Made by a program: the position numbers and the translations under genes. Source: Planctomycetota bacterium (lineage in GTDB: Bacteria; Planctomycetota; Phycisphaerae; Phycisphaerales; UBA1924). Taken from it: a DNA stretch of 64,000 nucleotides. Each line of letters starts with the position of its first letter. The first letter of the stretch is position 1. This document shows, piece by piece, positions 20,199 through 32,426 of the stretch. The notes beneath the pieces were generated by a model. That model was not told the origin of the DNA. It saw only the letters and a list, made by a program, of their open reading frames with translations, and made no database searches. The stretch spans positions 1-64,000 of the forward strand of contig JAFEBP010000002.1 of assembly GCA_018242605.1 (NCBI GenBank). Reading direction: 5' to 3'.

Positions 20199-22793
20199 AT
20201 GGGCGGGACGGGGGTGCCGAACGAGGGCCAAAGCGTGGCACCGAGCAATGACGAGGGATCATCGGGATCGCGGCCGAACGAGCCGCCGCCCGATGGCCCG
20301 GGACACCAATCCGAAGATCCCACCGACCTGCGACCGTTCCAGGAGCAGACGCGGCCGGGAGACATGGCGACGCGGGTGCCCGAGGGCACCACGTGGCCGA
20401 CCGTGCCGCCGCCTCGGCCGTCTCGCTCTGCGCCGGCGCGGATCGGGCGGTACGTCGTGGAGGCAGAGGTGGGCGCTGGCGGGATGGGACGGGTGTACCG
20501 GGCGTTTGACTCGCAACTGGAGCGGATGGTGGCGGTCAAGGTGGTGCGCGCGGCCCTGGTGACGAAGACCGCGACCGAGCGCTTCCTGGGCGAGTCACGC
20601 ACGCTGGCGAAGTTCGAGCACCCGGGCATCGCTCGGGTGTACGACTGCGGGATGGAGCAGTTGAGGCCCGCCGAAGAGCCCAAGCCGTTCTTCGTGATGG
20701 AGTACATCGCGGGGGCGTCGGGACTGGACCGGTTCGCGGATCTGCATCTGCTGGACGTGGCGGATCGGCTGCGGCTGTTCGTCAAGGTGTGCGACGCGGC
20801 GCACGCCGCGCACGAGCACGGGATCATCCACCGCGATCTCAAGCCGAGCAACATCATCGTGGGCGACTGCGCGGACCCGCGCCAGGCTCAGCCCAAGATC
20901 ATCGACTTTGGCGTCGCCTCGCCGGTGATGCAGCAGGGCGCGCCGGTGCCCGGGCTGGCGGGAACGCTGGCGTACATGAGCCCCGAGCAGTGCGCGTGCG
21001 AGCATCTGGATGCGCGTTCGGACGTGTACGCGCTAGGAGTGGTGCTGTACGAACTGCTCTCTCGGCGGCTTCCGTATTCGCTGCCCGACGCGGGGGACGT
21101 GACGCGGGAGTCCACGCGTGTGATCCGCACGGTGCCGCACCGGCCGCTAGGGCTGGTGAACCCGACGCTGCGCGGGGACATCGAAGCGGTGGTTTCCAAA
21201 GCGCTCGCGAAGCTGCCGGGTGAGCGGTACCAATCCGCGCGGGCGCTGGGCGAAGACCTGGAGCGGATCCTGCGGGGCGAGCCGGTGGAAGCGAGGTCGC
21301 GGAGCCGCGTCTACCGCGTGAGCAAGAAGACGGTGGCGGCCGGTCGGAGGCACCATTGGGCCGCGAGAACGCTGGCCGCGGGCGCCGCGTGGGTGTTCGC
21401 GGGGCTTGTGGGAGTGCCGCTGGTGTATGACTGGACCGCGACGGACACGGCGTACTGGCGGGCGCTCTCGCGGACGCCGGGCGTGGCGAGGTTGGGCGAA
21501 TCACCCGCTCGCGGCAGGCTGGTCATGCTGGCCGATCCGGATGAGCTTGAACGAGTCGCCGGGCGGTTGGGAATTTCGGCTGAAGCACGCCAGGTCGCGG
21601 AGTTTACTCCGCCGGAAGAGAGCATCGGCGATGGGCAACTCGCGGACGCGGAGGGGATGAAGCGCACGGCGCTGAGCCGCGGGGTGCTGGCGCGTGTGGT
21701 CGAGCGACTGGCCGGGGCGGGGGCGTCGGTGATCCAGATTGATCAGTATTTCGTGGACCGGTTGCCGGCGGATGTCGACGCCGCGGCGTGGGCAACGGCC
21801 CGCACGGAGGCAACGGCACGGCTGGCGGAGGCGGTCACGGGGGCGAAGCGTCGGGGCGTGGCGGTGGTGAGCGCGCTGAAGGGGTGGGATCGGTCGATCG
21901 CGCCGGGGGCGTCGGCGCCGGCCGCGCTGAGCGAGGTGATGCCGTTCGGGGGCATCGGAGCGTCGTTCCCGCCGGGGCACTGCGAGCTTGAGTTGTTCGC
22001 GCACCCCGAGGGGAGTTCGCCGGTGCTCTCGCTGGCGTTGCAGGCGTACGCGCGGCGCGACGGCGGGACGGACATCGACCCGGGCGTGATCCCGGAGACC
22101 GAGCACAGGGCGCTCCTGACGTTCAAGCAGGCGACGGTGGCCGGCGTGGGCGTGCCGCGGGACGTTCGCAAGGCCGAGCCATTGCGGGTGACGGGGCGCG
22201 AGGTGCGCAAGGCCGTGGACGGGTCGATCGAGGTGCCGGGTCTGCGCGGGGGCGACAGGGTGGCGGTGCTGAAGTGCGAACTGCCGCCGGATGACTACTT
22301 CGAACGGGCGACGACGACGGCCGAGGAACTGCTGACGATGGACGATCGCGAGGTTCAACGGCGGTTCGCGGGGAAGTTGATCACGATCGGTCGGCGCGGC
22401 GGTGACATCAAAGAGACCGAGGACGGCCGGAGAGTGCCGGGATGCTGGGCGAACGCGGTGGCGTTGGAATCACTGGCGGCGAACGCGACGCTGTTCGCGC
22501 CCAGCGAGGTTGAGTCGTCGCTCATCATCGGGTTGGGGTGCGTGCTGGGGGTGGCGATGGGGTCGCGGCGGTTGACGTCGCGGGGCAGGGTGATCTTCGC
22601 CGGGGTGCTGGTGATCGGTGCTATTGTCACCAGCCTCGCTGCGTACCGGTTCGCGGGGTACCTCGTGAACCCGGCGCCGCCGCTCATCGGGGCGATCGTC
22701 GCGGGCCTGATGGGGTGGATGCTGGGGCGAGTTCAACTGCGGACGCAAGGGTTCGCGGCATCGGGAGCAGCGGAGTCATGGCAACCAACTTGA
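20199..22793 (+). CDS. Ser/Thr protein kinase with CHASE2 sensor domain
   Basis: 864 residues from the ATG at 20199; ATGs at 20142 and 20034 are alternatives, since the N-terminal ~80 residues are low-complexity and Pro-rich. The kinase domain at about 84-360 has GAGGMGRVYRA (glycine loop), VAVKVV (Lys114), HRDLKPSN (211-218), DFG (236-238) and SPEQ. A membrane segment follows at about residues 385-410 (VFAGLVGVPLVYDW). The large extracytoplasmic CHASE2 domain has IQIDQYFVDRL and FAGKLITIG and is followed by three membrane helices (LIIGLGCVLGVAMG and onward). CHASE2 senses unknown external ligands, so this is a transmembrane signalling kinase. It overlaps the next gene by 16 bp. Confidence 0.86.
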   Translation: MGGTGVPNEGQSVAPSNDEGSSGSRPNEPPPDGPGHQSEDPTDLRPFQEQTRPGDMATRVPEGTTWPTVPPPRPSRSAPARIGRYVVEAEVGAGGMGRVYRAFDSQLERMVAVKVVRAALVTKTATERFLGESRTLAKFEHPGIARVYDCGMEQLRPAEEPKPFFVMEYIAGASGLDRFADLHLLDVADRLRLFVKVCDAAHAAHEHGIIHRDLKPSNIIVGDCADPRQAQPKIIDFGVASPVMQQGAPVPGLAGTLAYMSPEQCACEHLDARSDVYALGVVLYELLSRRLPYSLPDAGDVTRESTRVIRTVPHRPLGLVNPTLRGDIEAVVSKALAKLPGERYQSARALGEDLERILRGEPVEARSRSRVYRVSKKTVAAGRRHHWAARTLAAGAAWVFAGLVGVPLVYDWTATDTAYWRALSRTPGVARLGESPARGRLVMLADPDELERVAGRLGISAEARQVAEFTPPEESIGDGQLADAEGMKRTALSRGVLARVVERLAGAGASVIQIDQYFVDRLPADVDAAAWATARTEATARLAEAVTGAKRRGVAVVSALKGWDRSIAPGASAPAALSEVMPFGGIGASFPPGHCELELFAHPEGSSPVLSLALQAYARRDGGTDIDPGVIPETEHRALLTFKQATVAGVGVPRDVRKAEPLRVTGREVRKAVDGSIEVPGLRGGDRVAVLKCELPPDDYFERATTTAEELLTMDDREVQRRFAGKLITIGRRGGDIKETEDGRRVPGCWANAVALESLAANATLFAPSEVESSLIIGLGCVLGVAMGSRRLTSRGRVIFAGVLVIGAIVTSLAAYRFAGYLVNPAPPLIGAIVAGLMGWMLGRVQLRTQGFAASGAAESWQPT

Positions 22794-23455
22794 AGGCGTG
22801 CGTGTGGGCGTTGGCGGGGATGGCGTTGGCGGGCTGCACGGTGAGACCGCCGCTGTCGCCGCGGGCGATCGTGAACAAGCCGGGGCAGGCGGGGCTGGTG
22901 CAGACGGGGTTGGTGCTGGTGCCGGGCGTGGGGTATTCCACGAACCAGAACGTGCTGCTGCGCAGCCAGGATTCATCGGGGCGCGATTACGACATGCTCG
23001 CCGGGCCGTTCCCAAAGATGGGCGCGCCGGTCACGCTGACGCTGCACAACTCCATATCGACGCTGGCGCTCTCCGGCGACGCGTTCATCTACGGGATCGG
23101 CAAGATGCCGATCTCGCGCTCCAAGCGGGTGATCGTGGGGACCGAGGGCACGGAGTACGCGATCCGCGTGAATGACGCGGGCGACTCGGACCTGGTCGTG
23201 GTGATCAGCTCGACGAGCGGCAAACCGGTCAACTGCACGCTGCTGGACGCTTCGGGAGCGCCGATCCCTTCTACCGGGATCAACCTGGACGCGAACTACT
23301 ACGTGACGGTGAAGCCGGACGGGGCGGGCGGGCACGTGTTCGGGCCCGTGACCAAGACGCCGGGGCCAGCGGACCCCGACCCGGATCTGGTGAGGGACTT
23401 CCTCAAGTACGTGGAATCACGGGCGATGGCGGCGAGCCTGACGACGGGCTTCTGA
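22778..23455 (+). CDS. Lipoprotein of unknown function
   Basis: 225 residues. The start overlaps the kinase stop (ATGGCAACCAACTTGA), which implies translational coupling. The signal peptide ends in the lipobox ALAGC (Cys at about 19). The body is beta-rich, with HNSISTLALSGDAFIYGIGK, EYAIRVNDAGDSDLVVVIS and NLDANYYVTVKPDG, and no recognised family. Its C-terminus is helical (DLVRDFLKYVES). It could be the extracytoplasmic partner or reporter of the CHASE2 kinase; this rests on gene overlap only. Confidence 0.78.
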   Translation: MATNLKACVWALAGMALAGCTVRPPLSPRAIVNKPGQAGLVQTGLVLVPGVGYSTNQNVLLRSQDSSGRDYDMLAGPFPKMGAPVTLTLHNSISTLALSGDAFIYGIGKMPISRSKRVIVGTEGTEYAIRVNDAGDSDLVVVISSTSGKPVNCTLLDASGAPIPSTGINLDANYYVTVKPDGAGGHVFGPVTKTPGPADPDPDLVRDFLKYVESRAMAASLTTGF

Positions 23456-23463
23456 CGCAGAGT

Positions 23464-25332
23464 TCAGCTCTTGCCGTCGACGGCGGCGATCAGGTCGCTG
23501 ATGGGGAAGAAGCTGTTGAAGAAGATGGGCTTGGATGCGCCGGGGCGGAAGACGGCGATGACGGGGATGCCCCCGCCGCCGCTGATGCCCTTGAGCGTTC
23601 CCCAACCCTGATTCTCGTCGGCTTGGGAGAGATCGACCTTGAAGGGGCGCACGGTGGGGCGGGTGAGCAGCGCGACGCCCTCATCGCTGTTGAGCACCGT
23701 CTTTTCGATGACGTGGCAGTTGCTGCACCAGCGGGCGGTGAAATCGATGACGACGGTGTGACCCTCGGCGTTGGCCTTCTTGATGGCTTCCTGGATCTCG
23801 GCGTCGGTGCGGTTGCGGAACTTCTTCCAGGCGATAGGGCCTTCATACGCGAGGCTGCGCGTCGCGACGACGGTGATGGCGAGGGCGAGGGTGGCGCACA
23901 CGGTGGTGATGACCTTGGCGCGGCGGCTGCGGAGCATGCGCCAGGCGCCGATGATGGCCCAGACGCTGGCGAGGGCGCCCAGGCCGCCGATGACGTACCA
24001 CGTCCAGGGTTCGGCGACGAGATTGGAGGCCAGGAACGCGGCGACGGCGATGAGGAAGATGCCCAGGACCTGCTTGAGCAACTCGCCGCCGGGCCCGGAC
24101 TTGGGGAGGCGGTCGACGAGCCTGGGGAAGGCGATGAGCGCGGCGTAGGGGGCGGCCATGCCGATGCCCATGACCACCAGTGTGAGCAGGCCCAGCCACG
24201 CGGGCTGCTTGGCGGCCCAGGCGATGGTGGCGCCCAGGAACGGTCCGGTGCAGGGGGTGGAGAGGATGCCGGTGAGCGCGCCCATCAGGAAGTTGCCGAA
24301 TACCGAATCGTGCGAGGGGTTGAGCATGTAGAGCGAATCGGGGAGCCGCATCGTGAAGAGGCCCATCATGCCCAGACCCATCACGAAGACCACCACGGAC
24401 ATCGTGATGGTGAACCACTTGTTGGTGAAGATCTGGCCCCAGTCCTGCTTCTGTCCGCCGGTCACGATGCCGAAGATGAGCAGACCCAGCACGAGGAATG
24501 TCGCGACGATGCCCAGGCAGTAGGCGGTGCCGAAGAGCGTGAGCTTGGCCTTGTTGCCGGCCTGCTGCTGGAGGCTCAGGACCTTCAGCGGGATGACGGG
24601 GAGCACGCAGGGCGTGAAGTTGAGGAGGAAGCCGGCGAAGAAGGCGATGGCGAGGATGAGGATGTAGGCGGAAGAGTCGATCTTGAACTTGCGGCCGAAG
24701 GCGTCAAAGTCTGAGGTCGCGGTGGCGACCTCGCCCGCGAGGATGCGGCTGAAGACCGAAGCGTCGAAGTTCTTGAATGTCTCGACGTGGTCCTTGTTCA
24801 ACTGCAGGCCGGCGGGATCGCCGACGGGGACGATGCGGACCCTGGCTTCCAGTTCCTTCTCTTCCTCGGGCATGCAGATCTGGTCGTCGCAGGACTGGTA
24901 ACTCACCTTGAACTTCAGGGTGATGGAGCCTGATGCGGCGGGATCGGCGACGAGGGGCACGAAGGCCACGGCGTGGCCCGCGAAGACCTTGAGTTCCAGC
25001 GCGTACTTGCCCGAGCCCTGAGTGAGCTTTTCGACCGGGGGCCACTGAATGGCGCCCTGCTTGACGCTCGGGTTGGGCGCGAGTTCGATGCGGGTTGGGA
25101 TGAAGTCGGGGGCGGGATCGTTGGACTGGACGTGCCAGCCGGTGTCGTGATCAAAGACCACGGCGACGGCGAACTGACCGCCGGGGGAGACGGCGTCGCG
25201 ATCGGTCAGGAGCGTGACCTTGACGTGACTCTCGCCCTCGGGTTGCGCGAGGGCATCAGGGGCCGCGAGGAAGACGCAGGCGAGGATGGACACCAGCCAC
25301 GCCAACGGTTGATTCAAGTAGGTTCGGAGCAT
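23464..25332 (-). CDS. dsbD: Thiol:disulfide interchange protein DsbD
   Basis: 622 residues with the classical three-part layout. After a signal peptide (1-29), the periplasmic alpha domain carries Cys148 and Cys153 (SCDDQIC). The membrane beta domain (about 222-490) carries the paired redox cysteines in FTPCVLP (Cys242) and STPCTGP (Cys361). The C-terminal thioredoxin-like gamma domain carries WCSNC (Cys536, Cys539). It moves reducing power from cytoplasmic thioredoxin to periplasmic proteins, used for cytochrome c maturation and disulfide isomerisation. Length and motif order fit the family. It converges with the lipoprotein gene with an 8-bp gap. The TlpA-like lipoprotein at 10688 is a plausible client. 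Confidence 0.92.
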   Translation of the reverse strand: MLRTYLNQPLAWLVSILACVFLAAPDALAQPEGESHVKVTLLTDRDAVSPGGQFAVAVVFDHDTGWHVQSNDPAPDFIPTRIELAPNPSVKQGAIQWPPVEKLTQGSGKYALELKVFAGHAVAFVPLVADPAASGSITLKFKVSYQSCDDQICMPEEEKELEARVRIVPVGDPAGLQLNKDHVETFKNFDASVFSRILAGEVATATSDFDAFGRKFKIDSSAYILILAIAFFAGFLLNFTPCVLPVIPLKVLSLQQQAGNKAKLTLFGTAYCLGIVATFLVLGLLIFGIVTGGQKQDWGQIFTNKWFTITMSVVVFVMGLGMMGLFTMRLPDSLYMLNPSHDSVFGNFLMGALTGILSTPCTGPFLGATIAWAAKQPAWLGLLTLVVMGIGMAAPYAALIAFPRLVDRLPKSGPGGELLKQVLGIFLIAVAAFLASNLVAEPWTWYVIGGLGALASVWAIIGAWRMLRSRRAKVITTVCATLALAITVVATRSLAYEGPIAWKKFRNRTDAEIQEAIKKANAEGHTVVIDFTARWCSNCHVIEKTVLNSDEGVALLTRPTVRPFKVDLSQADENQGWGTLKGISGGGGIPVIAVFRPGASKPIFFNSFFPISDLIAAVDGKS

Positions 25333-25375
25333 CTGAATCCAACAGTACGTGCGGCGCGGGGATTCGTTCGGGCAT

Positions 25376-26500
25376 TCACCTGGAAGCGGGTACAGGCCCC
25401 AACGCCTTCAGAACAGTCCCGTCGAGCGTGCGTTTGCCTTCGGATTCAAGCCGGAGGCGGAAACCGCCCGCGTAATCCCACATGGCCCAGCCGATGTGAT
25501 GCCGGGCGAGCGCGGTCGTGACGTCGGCGAGCCAAACGGCACGATCGGCGGGAGGGCAATGTTCGGCATAAGCCCCGAACTCACCGCAGTAGATGGCGGC
25601 GTTGTGTTCCTTGGACCAGGCCACGGCCTGGGCGATCTGCTTCTCGATCTTGTCCGGGCCCCAGCCTTGCTTGCCGTACCAGTTGGCTTCGTCGCGGGCC
25701 TTGTCGCTCTTCGCGGCCTTGGCGGAGGCCTCGATGCGTTCGGGCGTCGGCGGGTAAGGCACTTCGCGCAGATCCTTCCAGTTGGGCGCACCCCAGGTGG
25801 CGCCCTGATGGGTGAAGGTCATGGGCTCGTAGAAGTGGAAGGAGTAGACGAGATTGGGATCGTCCAAGGGCGTGAGCCGGCGCAGACCGGAGATGCCCCC
25901 CCACTCATCGCCGGTGACGATGAGGGTGTGCGTGGGCGCGGCGGCGCGCACGGCCTTCACGAAACGGGCCTGCTGCGCGGGCCAGAGGGCTTTGTCCTGG
26001 TAATCGTGCGGCTCGTTCATGATCTCCAGGAAGACCAAGTCAGGATTCGTCGTGCTGAATGACGAGGCGAGGGCGGACCAGAACTTCTCGTACTCGTCGG
26101 TGAACTCCGCCGTGCCGTGCTTGACCCATGCGGTGGTGTTGGGGTGGGAGTCAACGATCACGGCGAGTCCGGCGTCGGTGAAGGAGGCCAGACTCTGCTT
26201 CATGAGTTCAACGCGGCCGGGCTTGAGCGCGTGTTGTGTGTCATCCCACACGAAGGAAGGCTCGAAGGGGACACGGACATGGGTGAAGCCCGCGGCCTTG
26301 AGCTGGGCCACATCGTCGGGGGTGATGAACGCGCGCACGGAGTCGGGCTCGAGGCTCCTTGCGTACCAGAACCAGTTGGAGACGTTGACGCCTCGGGCGA
26401 GGCGGGCGATGCGGTCGGATGCTTGGTCGCGTGCTTGGACGGGCGGCGCGGCGTGGGCAGCGGCCACGAACAGGAGAAGCGCTACGAGTGAGCGGAGCAT
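25376..26500 (-). CDS. Secreted glycoside hydrolase family 5-type enzyme
   Basis: 374 residues from the ATG at 26500, which begins a signal peptide (RSLVALLLFVAAAHA). The catalytic barrel begins RGVNVSNWFWYARS. GFTHVRVPFEP, VIVDSHPN, the acid/base Glu in FLEIMNEPHDY, the SFHFYEPMTFTHQGA segment and the nucleophile Glu in YCGEFGAYAE follow in GH5/endoglucanase order, with AMWDYAGGFRL near the end. It probably cleaves beta-1,4-linked glucan or mannan outside the cytoplasm; the substrate cannot be decided from motifs. Unlike its secreted neighbours it carries no dockerin tail. Confidence 0.88.
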   Translation of the reverse strand: MLRSLVALLLFVAAAHAAPPVQARDQASDRIARLARGVNVSNWFWYARSLEPDSVRAFITPDDVAQLKAAGFTHVRVPFEPSFVWDDTQHALKPGRVELMKQSLASFTDAGLAVIVDSHPNTTAWVKHGTAEFTDEYEKFWSALASSFSTTNPDLVFLEIMNEPHDYQDKALWPAQQARFVKAVRAAAPTHTLIVTGDEWGGISGLRRLTPLDDPNLVYSFHFYEPMTFTHQGATWGAPNWKDLREVPYPPTPERIEASAKAAKSDKARDEANWYGKQGWGPDKIEKQIAQAVAWSKEHNAAIYCGEFGAYAEHCPPADRAVWLADVTTALARHHIGWAMWDYAGGFRLRLESEGKRTLDGTVLKALGPVPASR

Positions 26501-26533
26501 GGGGGATGCTAGTGCGCGGGCTGGAAGCATGGG

Positions 26534-27208
26534 GTGTTGTGGATTGGAGTACGCGCGCCCCGTAACCTCTCTTTCGCCATCGCCGCGTCCAATCCACAAC
26601 CGCCCCCGGTACCGTCCGGAACCTCGCTCGCGATCAACGCGGCGTCCGGGGGCCCGTTGTCGGCGGAGCACCTGATGGAGTTGGAGGCGGGGCGGGCGAG
26701 GGCGAAGAAGGTGCGGCGTGCCGCGGCGTTCGCGACGTTCAGCGGGTGGTCGCTGGCGATCTTCGCGACGGTGACGCTGGTGGGCGCGCTGTTCGGGGAC
26801 GTGGTGTCGCTGCTGCTGGGGATCGGGCTGGGCGTGGCAGCGTTCAACGAGATCCGGGGCGGGGCAATGCTGCGGCGGTTCGACACCCGCGGAGCGGCGC
26901 TGCTGGGGTACAACCAGTTGGGGCTGGGGGCGGTGATCGTGGTGTACGCGGCGTGGTCGATGTACGCCGCGAGCAAGGTGTCGCCGCTGGCGGCGGTGGG
27001 CGGTTCGACGGGCGACGCGGACACGGACGCGATGGTGAGCCGCGTGACGAACGCGGTGGTGCTGGGCCTGTACGGCGGGCTGGCGGTGACGGGGATCGTG
27101 GTGCCGGGGTTGACGGCGTGGTACTACTTCTCGCGCGCCGGGGTGGTGCGGGTGATGGTGGAGCGGACGCCGGCGTGGGTGATCGCGGCGCTGCGGGCGG
27201 CGGGGTAA
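26534..27208 (+). CDS. Small membrane protein of unknown function
   Basis: Up to 224 residues from a GTG; the start is uncertain because the first in-frame ATG is at residue 48 (MELEAGRARAKK), and the segment between is Pro/Ser-rich. Four hydrophobic segments: FATFSGWSLAIFATVTLVGALFG, VSLLLGIGLGVAAFN, LGLGAVIVVYAAWSMYAA and VVLGLYGGLAVTGIVVPGLTAWYYF. The C-terminus is short and basic. Family not recognised. It is divergent from the GH5 gene, with 33 bp between starts, and 39 bp before the next small gene. Confidence 0.6.
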   Translation: MLWIGVRAPRNLSFAIAASNPQPPPVPSGTSLAINAASGGPLSAEHLMELEAGRARAKKVRRAAAFATFSGWSLAIFATVTLVGALFGDVVSLLLGIGLGVAAFNEIRGGAMLRRFDTRGAALLGYNQLGLGAVIVVYAAWSMYAASKVSPLAAVGGSTGDADTDAMVSRVTNAVVLGLYGGLAVTGIVVPGLTAWYYFSRAGVVRVMVERTPAWVIAALRAAG

Positions 27209-27247
27209 CACACGCGGCGGAGGGGCGCGGGGTCTACTGTGATTGCG

Positions 27248-27436
27248 ATGATCGGCGCGTTGTACGAACTTGCACGGTTGGCGGTGCTGTCGCGGTTCAG
27301 GCTGCGGGGCGCGTACTGGCAATGGCGGATGCACACTGCGTTCGGGCGCGGGATGCCGGCGTCGCGGTGGGTGCTGGTGCGTTCGATCCTGGAGTACGGG
27401 CGGTGGGTTCGGGTGATGCGTCGGCGCGGGATGTGA
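27248..27436 (+). CDS. Small basic conserved-looking protein
   Basis: 62 residues from the ATG at 27248 (a GTG three codons earlier is possible). Very basic, with an amphipathic rather than fully hydrophobic N-terminus (LYELARLAVLSRFRLRG), then YWQWRMHTAFGRG and YGRWVRVMRRRGM. Arg/Trp-rich small proteins of this form occur in related genomes as hypotheticals, which is a recollection rather than a search result. Its position just after the membrane protein gene on the same strand suggests one transcript. Confidence 0.5.
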   Translation: MIGALYELARLAVLSRFRLRGAYWQWRMHTAFGRGMPASRWVLVRSILEYGRWVRVMRRRGM

Positions 27437-27535
27437 TGGGGGAAGTCATCAGATATTGAGCACCGGGAAGCGCGCGGCGAATGCTGCCCCCAAAGTGGGC
27501 GGTGTGCGCTATCACGACGTTGCGCGGGGACGCTG

Positions 27536-27581
27536 CAAAAACAAAACCGCCGCCGCGGCGTGTTGAACGGCGCGGCGGCGG
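27536..27581 (-). terminator. Intrinsic terminator of secA
   Basis: On the minus strand, an 11-bp perfect stem (CCGCCGCCGCG and complement) with a 13-nt loop, followed by TTTTGTTTTTGCAG. It lies 18 bp past the secA stop codon. Confidence 0.9.
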
Positions 27582-27599
27582 GGTGAGAGTGCGATCGGC

Positions 27600-31571
<3,972 letters not shown>

Positions 31572-31726
31572 GACGGAATCTCTGCTGCCCGGGCCGCGTG
31601 ATGGGCCGGTACGAAAGGGTGCGCCGCGGCGTGGCCGTGAAGCCTCTCCGCCGCGGGAGTTGGTTGTGAATGTGGTTTTCGCCGGTGAACGCCGCGCAAG
31701 AACGCGCGGCGGAGAGCCTTGAAAGA

Positions 31727-32044
31727 TCAGGCCAGCGGCGGGGGCAGGTCCGTGATCATCGCCAGCAGCGGACGCACGAGGGCGCGCTGGGCCTCCACGG
31801 TGGAAGGCTGGGCTGCGGACTTGGCGCGAGCCTGGGCCGCGGCGAGTGCCGCCGCGGCGGGGAGTTCGCGTTGCTTCTTGACCGTCCGCGCCGCGACGAT
31901 CTGGGGGATCGCCACGATCTGGCGGATGGACTCAGCGCGTGCATCCGTGCCGTCGCGCAGAACGCCCTGGGCCGAGCCGGGCAGTTGCAGAGCGATCGCC
32001 ACCAGCAGCAACAGCGACAGACCGCCCCAGTGGGGTCGGGTCAT
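31727..32044 (-). CDS. Small putative secreted protein
   Basis: 105 residues from the ATG at 32044, chosen because a signal peptide starts there (GGLSLLLLVAIALQLPGSAQG); the longer frame upstream is implausible. The mature part is short, Ala/Arg-rich and helical (TDARAESIRQIVAIPQIVA, then AAAALAAAQARAK). No family recognised. It lies 155 bp upstream of secA on the same strand. The position resembles the secM-secA arrangement of enterobacteria, but no arrest motif is visible, so that comparison is only positional. Confidence 0.5.
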   Translation of the reverse strand: MTRPHWGGLSLLLLVAIALQLPGSAQGVLRDGTDARAESIRQIVAIPQIVAARTVKKQRELPAAAALAAAQARAKSAAQPSTVEAQRALVRPLLAMITDLPPPLA

Positions 32045-32426
32045 CGCGGCGGAGTTGCGGCGGGCATCAAACACGGGGGAGTGAAGGGTAGAGGGTGCGC
32101 GGGGTTCGGGTGGCTTGTGGCGTGGACGAAGGGGGGAATGCCGGTCGGGCTGTACTGAATACGCCGATGGAGCTGCTTTATGACAGGCCCGACGGCTCGA
32201 TCGCAATTTATTCGGTATTTTTGAGGCGAGAGTCCAGCGCGAGAGGGCAAACCATGTGCCGCGAGAATGGTGGGCAGCGTGGAGGCGTGTGGGCAACCGA
32301 TGCACCGAGCAGGACGCACCGAATACCGAACATGAACCGATCATACGCACCAACCGACTCACCTTGTTGACTGGAGTCGATACGGTGCCGCGCCTGTTTC
32401 GGCCGCCACGCTGTCACAATGGCCGG
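32045..32426. other. Intergenic region, 382 bp
   Basis: Between the small secreted gene and the RND pump, both minus strand. A possible minus-strand promoter is TTGCGA (32206-32201) with CATAAA (32182-32177) at 18-bp spacing, inside an AT-rich patch, which would serve the small gene and perhaps secA. No gene recognised; no terminator for the pump gene was found in this gap. Confidence 0.35.
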
